A stretch of DNA of 64,000 nucleotides. Source: a virus. The notes under the pieces were generated by a model, which searched no databases, was not told the DNA's origin, and worked only from the letters and a program-made list of their open reading frames with translations. Below are positions 51,957-59,207 of this stretch, piece by piece; the first letter of the stretch is position 1, and every line of letters begins with the position of its first letter. The position numbers and the translations under genes were made by a program. The DNA is taken from the IMG/VR virus record IMGVR_UViG_3300044972_002666, positions 1 through 64,000 of that record. One strand, 5' to 3'.

Positions 51957-53069
51957 TTAAAGTCCAACGTCATCTAAATCTGCTAGCAATTCTGCGTCTG
52001 CTTTGGTGTCCTCTGGGATTTCAATTCCTTTTAGAATTTTTTGAACCCTGAAATCCTTCCAGATTGATTTAAGACCAACTACAAAAGCTTCCCCGTTGGT
52101 TTCAATTTCTTTCTTTAAATTCGCAGGAGATAATTTTTCTCTAATTGGATCCTTTGGAGCTTTTCCGGTTTTGATGAATTCAGGATCGGTAAACATACTT
52201 AGATATCCAACTGCCCAGCTTCCAGTTCTAGCTGCTTCTTTGTAAGCATTTGTTAAAACTGAACTTTTTAATGGGTTCTTGTTGCATCTGATTCTATAAG
52301 GAGAAATTGCAGGGCTTAGAGGAATACCCTCTAGTGTATAAAGATTATTACTGTCTACATAAATGGATATAGAAGGACTTATTATACTAGGAAACCCTTC
52401 TAGAGAATCCAGATTACATCTATTAGCATAATAAATAGAGGTTACTTCCTTAGGTCCTCCTTTTAAGTTTCTTAGACCACTATTGTCGCTGCAATCAAAA
52501 TTGTCTGATAGTTCTGGTGCTCCTTCTAAAGAGGTTAATTTATTTCTATCACATTTGTATTTACCCCCTACTTTTACGGGACATCCAACTAGATTGGTTA
52601 ATTTATTACCACTGATATTAAAATCCCCAGTTACTTCAGTAGGGAATCCCTCTGATGAATCAATGCCACAATCGGAAACGTCGAAATAACCTTTTACCTT
52701 ACCAATTTTTATCCCCATTTCTATTAATTCCCCCCATTTCTCTTTATTGTAAGATGATATTTTAAATTTCCCAATTACATCAAGTCTTTCGGTTTCGGGA
52801 TTTATTGACCAAGAGGTTCCTTCATCTTCTTCACTGTAATAATCCCTTGAGATAAGGGAGTTTAGTAATACATTCTGTTTGTGGGTCAATTTTCCTGCCC
52901 AGGAAGGAGCTTCAAGTCCAATGTCAGTACAAACTTTAGTAAAATCTTTTCCTGTAGATTCACAATACTTCTGAAGAGAAGACAAGAAATTTCTCATTTC
53001 ATCTGGATTTAAAGATTCTATCTTTTCAAGCTCTTCATAGAGAGCAAAGGGTAATAACGTTTTAGCCAT
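51957..53069 (-). CDS. Leucine-rich-repeat-like protein with CTS-like N-terminus
   Basis: A 370-residue protein. The start MAKTLLPFALYEELEKIESL has the motif-like pattern. From about residue 140 to 265 there are repeats on the pattern LxxLxxxPxxVxxxxxxxxNx (for example ISGNKLTNLVGCPVKVGG, DRNKLTSLEGAPELSD, SDNSGLRNLKGGPKEV), typical of phage/bacterial LRR proteins. The C-terminus is helical. LRR proteins bind proteins, so a packaged host-interaction factor is possible. A late-type box is upstream. Confidence 0.68.
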   Translation of the reverse strand: MAKTLLPFALYEELEKIESLNPDEMRNFLSSLQKYCESTGKDFTKVCTDIGLEAPSWAGKLTHKQNVLLNSLISRDYYSEEDEGTSWSINPETERLDVIGKFKISSYNKEKWGELIEMGIKIGKVKGYFDVSDCGIDSSEGFPTEVTGDFNISGNKLTNLVGCPVKVGGKYKCDRNKLTSLEGAPELSDNFDCSDNSGLRNLKGGPKEVTSIYYANRCNLDSLEGFPSIISPSISIYVDSNNLYTLEGIPLSPAISPYRIRCNKNPLKSSVLTNAYKEAARTGSWAVGYLSMFTDPEFIKTGKAPKDPIREKLSPANLKKEIETNGEAFVVGLKSIWKDFRVQKILKGIEIPEDTKADAELLADLDDVGL

Positions 53070-53090
53070 TTAAGGGAGTAATTTTTATCC

Positions 53091-53101
53091 CCTATATATC
53101 C
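53091..53101 (-). promoter_or_regulatory. GGATATATAGG-type late promoter candidate
   Basis: GGATATATAGG on the minus strand, about 22 bases before the ATG at 53069. Confidence 0.5.
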
Positions 53102-53107
53102 AACGAA

Positions 53108-54067
53108 TTAGAAAATCTTCTTGCAGATAGCTGCAGTTGATTTGGATTTTGACATCGTGTAGAAATGAAGAACTGGAGCTCCCCCTCTAATTAGATCTTT
53201 GCACTGCTCAACAGCCCATTTGATTCCAATCTCAGCAGCTTCGGAATTAGTTCCGGTTTTTCTTAGATCATTTGATAACTCGTAAGGAAGATGAATTCCA
53301 AAGATCTTGGGTAAACCCCAAATTTGACTCTGTGCTGTGATTGGTTTTATTCCTGGGATAATTGGAACGTCTATTCCATTCTCTCTGCACTTTTGAACAA
53401 ATTTCCAGTAGACTTTATTATCGAAGAACATCTGAGTAACGAAGTATTCTGACCCTAATTCCACTTTTTTCTTCATCCATTCTATATCAAATTCCATATT
53501 TGGAGATTCTGAATATTTTTCCGGGTAGCAAGCTCCGCCGTAGCAGAAATCGGACTTGTCCCCTTCAAATCCATCGAGGAGATATTTTCCTCCATTGAGA
53601 TCCCTTATCTGAGACATTAGCTCGACTGAATTTTTATTTCCTTCTGGATTTGCCAAGTAAGAAGATTCCCCTTTAATAGAATCCCCACGGAGAGCTAGAA
53701 TATTATCAATTCCTAAAAAATTTAAATCTATAAGGGCATTTTCAGTTTCCTCTTTAGTAAATCCCCCACAGATCAAATGTGGAACAGAATCTATATTGTA
53801 TTTGTTTTGGATTGCCGAGCAGATAGCAACTGTTCCTGGTCTCTTCTTGGTTGAATATTTAACTAGAGATCCATCGGGATTCTTTCTGAAAGCATATTCT
53901 TCCCTATGATAAGTAACATCTATAAATGATGGGTTAAATTCCAAAAGTCCATCTATTGCATTGTAGATTGAATTTATATCTTGTCCTTTTACAGGGGGAA
54001 GTATTTCAAAAGAGAACAGGGTCTTTTTATTCTCTTTTCCTTTCTTAATGTGCTCGGTAATTTTCAC
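53108..54067 (-). CDS. metF: 5,10-methylenetetrahydrofolate reductase
   Basis: A 319-residue full-length MTHFR. FSFEILPPVKGQDINSIYNA (start of the barrel, Glu near the N-terminus), FIDVTYHREEYAFR, LGIDNILALRGDSIKGESSY, and YFVTQMFFDNKVYWKFVQKC are all family motifs for flavin and folate binding. It makes 5-methyl-THF for methionine and thereby SAM supply. The phage carries at least three SAM-dependent methyltransferases, which may explain the need. Confidence 0.93.
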   Translation of the reverse strand: MKITEHIKKGKENKKTLFSFEILPPVKGQDINSIYNAIDGLLEFNPSFIDVTYHREEYAFRKNPDGSLVKYSTKKRPGTVAICSAIQNKYNIDSVPHLICGGFTKEETENALIDLNFLGIDNILALRGDSIKGESSYLANPEGNKNSVELMSQIRDLNGGKYLLDGFEGDKSDFCYGGACYPEKYSESPNMEFDIEWMKKKVELGSEYFVTQMFFDNKVYWKFVQKCRENGIDVPIIPGIKPITAQSQIWGLPKIFGIHLPYELSNDLRKTGTNSEAAEIGIKWAVEQCKDLIRGGAPVLHFYTMSKSKSTAAICKKIF

Positions 54068-54103
54068 TACCCGTTATAGATTAAATCCGAATTTATATTT
54101 CAC

Positions 54104-54132
54104 AAAAAAACTCTAGATCCGAAAATCTAGAG
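54104..54132 (-). terminator. Rho-independent terminator after DNA methyltransferase gene
   Basis: A stem CTCTAGAT / ATCTAGAG with a 6-base loop, followed on the minus strand by TTTTTTT. It lies between the methyltransferase gene (ending at 54154) and MTHFR, so the latter is transcribed separately. Confidence 0.85.
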
Positions 54133-54153
54133 CTTCATAGTTTTAGTTTTAAA

Positions 54154-55095
54154 TTATTTTTTTCTTAGAACTATTCCTGCTTGGTAAGAAGGAACTGGAA
54201 CACCCGGATACATTTTAGGGTAAGTTCTCATAAACATTGTTTCTGGAATGTGTCTGTGAAGATACAAACCGTGGTATTCAACATCAGGATTGTTCTCTAG
54301 AACTTCGTTGGCAATCATGCTGCTTAAAAGGTATGGCTTCTTGTTCTGAATCATGTCCTTAATTAAGATAACGAAATATCCACCTGGTTTTAAATACTCA
54401 ATGGCTTGGGTATACATCGAATTAACCAATCCCCAATATTCAGTTCCTTTTGTTAAACCGATGTTGTTAGGATTTTGATAATCAAAAGTGTTATCAACCA
54501 TTTCTGGAGCTTCTTCCTCACCTTCTACTTTCTTAACAAGTTTCTTTCTTTCCGGAGCATCCGAAGATTTACCACTGATTTTTGGATATGGTGTTCCGTT
54601 AATAACCAGACTTAGTTGACCTTTTTTAATTCCCAATGAATCCAAATTCTTAGCAGTTTCTCTAGCATCACCTTGCATTAGATTTGCAGATACATCTGTT
54701 CTAGCTCTTTGGTGATCTATGTTTGCCCTAGCGATTTTAGGAAATTCTAATTCAACTCCTGCTGAATTTCTACCGTGATTATAAGCCTCAACTAGAGTGG
54801 TTCCAGTTCCGCAAGTTGGATCAAAAACCCAATCTCCAGGTTCAGTCAAATTCTGAATTGCCCATCTGTAGCCTTGCCAGTGACCTGGACAAAGATGCTT
54901 GTCCTCTTGCTTTGGGTAGTATCTAGATCTAGCATTCTGACTGTAGTACTTTCCACTCTTTAGATCAAAGATTTCTCCTAGAAAATTTTCTGTGAAATCA
55001 TCCGTGTGATAGTCTGCCGGAATGGCTGATCTTGTGGTTAGAATTTCTGTTGGGGTAATTTCGTTTTGGTAAACGCTATCTGATTTTTTTGCCAT
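54154..55095 (-). CDS. DNA methyltransferase-like protein (N4/N6 type)
   Basis: A 313-residue protein. The motif order is SAM first: WVFDPTCGTGTTLVEAYNHG (FxGxG-like), then VELEFPKIARANIDHQRA, then the catalytic region LVINGTPYPKI, which is at the place of the (D/N/S)PP(Y/F) motif but reads NGTPYP. This resembles TRM11/N-6_N-4 Mtase families. It may methylate the phage DNA against host restriction. The altered catalytic box leaves room for another substrate. An ACCGTATAT-like box precedes it. Confidence 0.72.
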   Translation of the reverse strand: MAKKSDSVYQNEITPTEILTTRSAIPADYHTDDFTENFLGEIFDLKSGKYYSQNARSRYYPKQEDKHLCPGHWQGYRWAIQNLTEPGDWVFDPTCGTGTTLVEAYNHGRNSAGVELEFPKIARANIDHQRARTDVSANLMQGDARETAKNLDSLGIKKGQLSLVINGTPYPKISGKSSDAPERKKLVKKVEGEEEAPEMVDNTFDYQNPNNIGLTKGTEYWGLVNSMYTQAIEYLKPGGYFVILIKDMIQNKKPYLLSSMIANEVLENNPDVEYHGLYLHRHIPETMFMRTYPKMYPGVPVPSYQAGIVLRKK

Positions 55096-55111
55096 TAAGT
55101 TTTTTTTCTTA

Positions 55112-55441
55112 TTAAATTATACGGTCAGCATCTGGAATTGTTTCCATCTGCTGGTATTTTTTTAGCAGCTTCATCTTGACTGATTTTAGTCCGTGATCCT
55201 TTGGAAATAGGTTTACTTTGCAAATGTTCTTTGGATCATTTGGATAGTACTTAAAGAAATGTTCGAGTCCAATTTTTCTCTTGTCTTCTTTTCCCTCTTT
55301 AGTCAAGGTAACTCTTTCAAATTCCTCTGGTCCGATTTCAACTACTCTTACTAGGGTTTCTTTCTTATCCATAAATAAGTGTTTTGAAGTTTGTCTTAGA
55401 TACTTTATAGCATCTTCTCTTTTTTGTTCGATTGTTTTCAT
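55112..55441 (-). CDS. Small basic protein of unknown function
   Basis: A 109-residue protein, Lys-rich (MKTIEQKREDAIKYLRQTSK). No family is recognised. It is 16 bases upstream of the DNA methyltransferase on the same strand; its 3' end overlaps the ACCGTATAT-like box at 55115. Confidence 0.55.
   Translation of the reverse strand: MKTIEQKREDAIKYLRQTSKHLFMDKKETLVRVVEIGPEEFERVTLTKEGKEDKRKIGLEHFFKYYPNDPKNICKVNLFPKDHGLKSVKMKLLKKYQQMETIPDADRII
55115..55126 (-). promoter_or_regulatory. ACCGTATAATT box upstream of DNA methyltransferase
   Basis: GACCGTATAATT on the minus strand, 19 bases before the ATG at 55095. It is a variant of the box, with AATT instead of TT. Confidence 0.45.
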
Positions 55442-55468
55442 GATTTTTTATTGTTATTTTTTTTATTG

Positions 55469-56098
55469 TTATTTTTTTATCCATTGGTAATAGCCTTTTT
55501 TGACTCCATTGTCGTGTTTTTCAAATAGACCTGACTTATAAACTGCTTCGACGTTATGAAGATTAGATCCCTGATCCTTTCCATTCTCGTCCAGAGCTAT
55601 CCAGGTATAGTAGTGGTGCATGTTTGGTCTAAGAGAAGTGTCGTCTACCAACTTATTCTGAAACCAAGTCCATCCCTTTTCCGATCTAGATAATGCCAGT
55701 TCTTCTCCTTCTTTTCTAAATCTTTGATGCATCTCAACCGAGTGTTCATAAGATTCTTTGGCATCCTTCAGACTACCCTCTTCTCTTTCTTTTCTTTGAG
55801 ATTCAATAGAATACCCCAGGCTAAATTTAAACTTAGAAAGGACTTCTTCCCAAGTAGGAATATTATAAGTGCTGAACATATCAGACACATAGTCATATCT
55901 GTCTACGCAGTAGATGTCTACTTTAGATGCCCCTGTGCTATACACCCAGTTTCCCTCCTCGTCGAAGTAACTGTAAGGTCCATCCCAGTAACCTGGTTTT
56001 CTTTCTGCGTACATCGGGATCCCTCCTTCCATTCTGATGTGTGATTCCCCTGTAGGATCTGCATCTTGGAGCATTTTGATAAATTCTTTTGTTGTCAT
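55469..56098 (-). CDS. Unknown protein
   Basis: A 209-residue protein (MTTKEFIKMLQDADPTGESH...). It begins with a helix (EFIKMLQDADP) seen in some phage proteins of unknown function and has many aromatic residues in the middle (PGYWDGPYSYFDEEGNWVYS). No enzymatic motif. It lies four bases from the HD-domain gene. Confidence 0.55.
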   Translation of the reverse strand: MTTKEFIKMLQDADPTGESHIRMEGGIPMYAERKPGYWDGPYSYFDEEGNWVYSTGASKVDIYCVDRYDYVSDMFSTYNIPTWEEVLSKFKFSLGYSIESQRKEREEGSLKDAKESYEHSVEMHQRFRKEGEELALSRSEKGWTWFQNKLVDDTSLRPNMHHYYTWIALDENGKDQGSNLHNVEAVYKSGLFEKHDNGVKKGYYQWIKK

Positions 56099-56102
56099 TT
56101 TT

Positions 56103-56654
56103 TTATTTTTTTATGGTTTGAATAATTTGTTTTCCTCTCTTGGAGATGCACTTCCACTTAATCTTAAAGCTAGTGCTCTCGATCCCTCCAAACATTTCAG
56201 CGTTAGAGTGAATCTCTGCAAGTCCAGTAATTAAAGATGCTATTGCATTGGGATTTTTACAGAAGTCAGATACACCTTCGGACTTAAGTAAATGAATGTC
56301 CATATCTCTGCGTATTAAGTCCGCTGCTGCATTATCATCAAAGAGATTGATGAAAGTATTGTACGAAGCCTCTGCGTGATTAGGGAAGTGTCTTTTGCCC
56401 TCCTCGTCGATGGTTAAACACTGAGGCTTACCACAGTCGTGAAACACCGTGTATATCTTTAAAGTTTGTCTTGAGGGTAAGGTCTTAAGAATAAATTCTT
56501 TCTCCTCGTAGATCCATTCTGGAAGTTTCCATTCGAACTTCAAAGGGGTTCCTTTTTCTAAATGATCCAGAAGATCGAATAGGTAATTCTTAACAGAAAA
56601 TCCGTGATCTAGAACAGATTGGGTTTCTGTTTGTGGACAAGATTTCATGGCCAC
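56103..56654 (-). CDS. HD-domain phosphohydrolase-like protein
   Basis: A 183-residue protein. VLDHGFSVKNYLFDLLDHLE and TVFHDCGKPQCLTI carry the first His and the HD pair; FPNHAEASYNTFINLFDD gives a further His. This fits the HD superfamily, which often hydrolyses nucleotides or phosphodiesters. The substrate is not known. It is encoded just after the PTH2-like gene. Confidence 0.72.
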   Translation of the reverse strand: MAMKSCPQTETQSVLDHGFSVKNYLFDLLDHLEKGTPLKFEWKLPEWIYEEKEFILKTLPSRQTLKIYTVFHDCGKPQCLTIDEEGKRHFPNHAEASYNTFINLFDDNAAADLIRRDMDIHLLKSEGVSDFCKNPNAIASLITGLAEIHSNAEMFGGIESTSFKIKWKCISKRGKQIIQTIKK

Positions 56655-56673
56655 AAGTAGTTCTTTCTTGTTA

Positions 56674-57036
56674 TTAATCTATAACATAGTCTTCGATTTT
56701 TTTAAGTGCTAATGGTAAATGTGAAAGTTTTTTCCTAACCTCGGGGCTTCCGTATAAACAGATAGAAGTCCATTGGTTGATGTCAGGCTCGAAGAACTTG
56801 GTCGTCGGAGTTTGTCCTGATAATTTTGAATAAAGGTCGAGTAGTTTTTCCTCTGATGGTACGGATAAGCAGATGACAGAGTTTGATGTCTCTTTCCATT
56901 CTTTAAATGCTTCCGGATGCTCGTATGCAAAATCTGCGATAGAGTGAGCAGTTTGAGGAATTTGATATCCTGGATGGATATCGGATCTGGTAATAGTTAC
57001 CAGTTTTGTTTCTTGAAATTTGTTAATCTATTTCAT
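56674..57036 (-). CDS. Peptidyl-tRNA hydrolase 2-like protein with in-frame TAG at codon 3
   Basis: The minus strand reads ATG-AAA-TAG-ATT-AAC and then stays open to a TAA at 56674-56676. Codons 4-120 encode KLVTITRSDIHPGYQIPQ, AHSIADFAYEHPEAFKEW, TPTTKFFEPDINQWTSICL, ending in a helix with KKIEDYVID. The T-x-R-x-D-x(4)-G-x-x-x-Q-x-x-H pattern fits the Pth2/Bit1 family (peptidyl-tRNA hydrolase). Possible starts are the ATG with readthrough of TAG at 57028-57030, or ATT at 57027. A GATATATAATAAA box lies just upstream, and the aberrant tRNA gene precedes it. It was missed by simple ORF calling because no ATG lies after the TAG. Confidence 0.75.
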
Positions 57037-57040
57037 ATTG

Positions 57041-57057
57041 TTTATTATATATCTTTT
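57041..57057 (-). promoter_or_regulatory. GATATATAATAAA-type box between tRNA and PTH2-like gene
   Basis: AAAAGATATATAATAAA on the minus strand, 4-5 bases before the ATG-AAA-TAG. It could be a late-type promoter for the PTH2-like gene. Confidence 0.4.
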
Positions 57058-57077
57058 TGTTTTAAAAGTTTCATCTT

Positions 57078-57161
57078 TGGTGCTCTGAAGAGGTATCGAA
57101 CCCCTAAAAACCAGGTTTAGAAGCTGGCTTGACTACCAATGTCAAATTAATTTCTCAGAGC
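57078..57161 (-). tRNA. Aberrant tRNA, anticodon CUA or UCU
   Basis: An 84-base tRNA-like gene with encoded CCA. Present: acceptor stem GCTCTGA / TCAGAGC, D arm TGAC-ATTGGTA-GTCA with the conserved GG, T arm AGGGG-TTCGATA-CCTCT, 4-5-base variable loop. Odd: nine or ten bases instead of two between acceptor and D stem, and an anticodon arm GCCAG / CTGGT closing a nine-base loop CTTCTAAAC. The centred triplet is CUA (an amber reader); a shift by one base gives UCU (Arg), the common phage tRNA. An ACCGTATAT box is 20 bases upstream. It may be functional, degenerate, or a decoy. Confidence 0.65.
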
Positions 57162-57181
57162 ATTTGTTTTTGTTACATTTA

Positions 57182-57192
57182 AATATACGGTC
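57182..57192 (-). promoter_or_regulatory. ACCGTATAT box upstream of the aberrant tRNA
   Basis: GACCGTATATT on the minus strand, 20 bases before the tRNA 5' end. It shows that the box drives a non-coding gene as well, so it is transcriptional rather than translational. Confidence 0.5.
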
Positions 57193-57775
57193 AGTAGTTC
57201 AAATCTATAACTGTTTTTGATAATTTTTTTAGTGCTTCTTCAAAATATTTTTCGTTAAATCCCTCTTTGTTCCTAGGAGAAGGTAAGACATGAACAAAAT
57301 GATTTCTTTGCGTGTACAACATATCTGAATCGTCGTCTATGATAATGTAATTATCGACGTTAGATTTGTCAATATATTCTTGCTGAGTGTCTTTGTCCCA
57401 ATTGATGTGATGAAATCCTAATTCTTTTTCAAGGTGATATTCAATCTCACATCCTCTAGGAATTGTATACCCTTCAATGTCTCCTCTAAAGGAAGGGGTT
57501 ATCCCTATGATTTCTCCTTCCATTTTCTCTTGAGTCCAAACGTTTTTAATAAATTCTAAACCCGAATGTCTCCAGGTAGAAGAGACAACAACCTTAGCAC
57601 CTGTTTCTAGAATAAGCTTATTTAGAAGGTCCTTAGCCGGGGGATAAAAAGTCTGGTGGTAATTTTTACCATCCTCCCTTTTGGTATCTGGCCATTCTTG
57701 ATATTTGCAAAATCCATCTCGGTATGCTTTTTCACAATTAAGAACTCCGTCTATGTCTAAATAGATTATTTTCAT
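57191..57775 (-). CDS. HAD-like phosphatase-domain protein
   Basis: A 194-residue protein from the ATG at 57775 (MKIIYLDIDGVLNCEK, with the DxD nucleophile pair at residues 7 and 9). The longer reading from 57811 would overlap the exonuclease gene. AKVVVSSTWRHSGL and YIIIDDDSDMLY are motifs II and IV. It resembles the HAD domain type seen in small phage phosphatases. Its ATG overlaps the stop of the exonuclease gene (TAATG), so it is translationally coupled. Confidence 0.75.
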   Translation of the reverse strand: MKIIYLDIDGVLNCEKAYRDGFCKYQEWPDTKREDGKNYHQTFYPPAKDLLNKLILETGAKVVVSSTWRHSGLEFIKNVWTQEKMEGEIIGITPSFRGDIEGYTIPRGCEIEYHLEKELGFHHINWDKDTQQEYIDKSNVDNYIIIDDDSDMLYTQRNHFVHVLPSPRNKEGFNEKYFEEALKKLSKTVIDLNY

Positions 57776-58461
57776 TAGTATTTTGTTCTTAAGACTTGAA
57801 TAACATCCCAAGCATCCTCTAAAGCATTATGGGTAACCACTCCTTCTATTAGTGCTCTTTTTTTGCAGGAATCTAAAGAAGGAACTGCGTCATCATTTTC
57901 CCAGTCTACAAACAATACACCTGGATCTATAACTCTACTTCTTGTTCTGATTAGTTGCTTCCATCTAGGAAGTAAATCTAGAAATTTTCTATCAAATCCA
58001 GAGAAATTTTTCCCAGCTACATTTATGGTGATTGGCTTTACAGAAGAATCCAAAACAGGATAAGATATTCCATTTATTATTTTAATTTTTTTATTCAGGG
58101 GTAGATCAGACTCGTTTGGCTTGAATCCGTTCCGATAAAGGAATTGGAAAAAATGTTCTGCAATATCTTCTTCTCTAACAAACTGCATTCCTGTAAAATG
58201 AACTAGATCATTCTTTTCATCTTGATCTTTAGCTGTAGAATAGTAGGTGATGCTTTCTATCAAATCCCTATTCATATTCAAAGCATAAATCTCACCGGAG
58301 ATTATATCCCTTTCATTTTTCAGTATTGCGCAATGGAATTTCGGAATTTCCTCGAAAGCCAATTGTTTTTGAGTGTCCTCTATAACTGCTCCTATAGAAA
58401 GGATTTGGCAAGTTTCAGGATTTAGTCCTGTAGTTTCGATGTCTATTGATACGTAAATCAT
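57775..58461 (-). CDS. DnaQ/RNase T-like DEDDh exonuclease
   Basis: A 228-residue protein from the ATG at 58461 (MIYVSIDIETTGLNPETC). The DxE pair is Asp7/Glu9. NFSGFDRKFLD carries the second Asp region, and THNALEDAWDV the His-Asp of motif III, so DEDDh type. A longer start at 58494 would overlap the tRNA nucleotidyltransferase gene. It may trim RNA or ssDNA 3' ends. It sits between the CCA-adding-like and HAD genes. Confidence 0.8.
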   Translation of the reverse strand: MIYVSIDIETTGLNPETCQILSIGAVIEDTQKQLAFEEIPKFHCAILKNERDIISGEIYALNMNRDLIESITYYSTAKDQDEKNDLVHFTGMQFVREEDIAEHFFQFLYRNGFKPNESDLPLNKKIKIINGISYPVLDSSVKPITINVAGKNFSGFDRKFLDLLPRWKQLIRTRSRVIDPGVLFVDWENDDAVPSLDSCKKRALIEGVVTHNALEDAWDVIQVLRTKY

Positions 58462-58466
58462 ATATT

Positions 58467-59198
58467 TTATTGCTCCATTGTGGGTTTTAACCAAAGTGTA
58501 TTTTTTTCAAAAATGTAGTTTCTTAGGGCTGGGTATTCGTGAAGTGTTTTGAGGGTTTTTAATGTATCGTGTTTGAAACATTTGAACAATTCTTCTCTTA
58601 TTCTCTCCATAGAAACTACCCCCATTTTTCCTTCGTAGTCGTAATCCTGAATTACCCCGTCCATATAGGGTCCAATCCAAAACCCTTTAGTTATACAAAA
58701 TCTGATGGCCCTAAGAATTCTAAGCGGATCGTCATCAAAAGTTATTTTGCAGTCTAGTGGAGTTTTTAAACGGTTTTTCTTTAGATCCTCTATTCCTCCA
58801 AAGAAATCGATTATGGTTCCGTCCTCGTCTTTTGCTAAAGCGTTTAGGGTAAAATCTCTTCTCTGAAGATCGTCAAATAGGGTTCCCGGCTTAACAATTG
58901 GGGTTCTAGTTCCTGGAATATAACCAATTTCCTTTCTGGCCATTACAAAGTCTGCAACCCCTGAGTATTTGTGTCCTGCTGGGAATTTTGCTCTAATTGT
59001 AAAACAGTCTGGGGTTACCAAGAAGATCTCAAATTTTTCTACTCTTAGAAAAGATTCTAACATGCTGAACATATCTTCTGCCTTCTCAACTGTATCTAGT
59101 AATTCTTCTTTCGGAACTGCTACATAATCAACATCTTTAGAAGATAATTCTAAAATTTCGTCTCTTATTTTTCCTCCAACTTCATAAAATTTAAACAT
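58467..59198 (-). CDS. tRNA nucleotidyltransferase (CCA-adding)-like protein
   Basis: A 243-residue protein. The head domain has YEVGGKIRDEIL (G-G-x-R-D), KDVDYVAVPKE (DxD, metal-binding), TLFDDLQRRDFTLNALAKD (R-R-D-F-T-x-N), and DDPLRILRAIRF, the class II poly(A) polymerase/CCA-adding signature. It is shorter than a complete bacterial enzyme (about 400), lacking much of the C-terminal tRNA-binding part. It could repair tRNA ends; tRNA-Ser here lacks an encoded CCA. Confidence 0.82.
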   Translation of the reverse strand: MFKFYEVGGKIRDEILELSSKDVDYVAVPKEELLDTVEKAEDMFSMLESFLRVEKFEIFLVTPDCFTIRAKFPAGHKYSGVADFVMARKEIGYIPGTRTPIVKPGTLFDDLQRRDFTLNALAKDEDGTIIDFFGGIEDLKKNRLKTPLDCKITFDDDPLRILRAIRFCITKGFWIGPYMDGVIQDYDYEGKMGVVSMERIREELFKCFKHDTLKTLKTLHEYPALRNYIFEKNTLWLKPTMEQ

Positions 59199-59207
59199 GC
59201 TGATTTT

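Noticed and set aside
56709-56930. 73-residue minus-strand ORF starting MHTSIRKHLKNG
   Set aside because: It is out of frame with the Pth2-like reading, which has conserved motifs; the ORF is a shadow.
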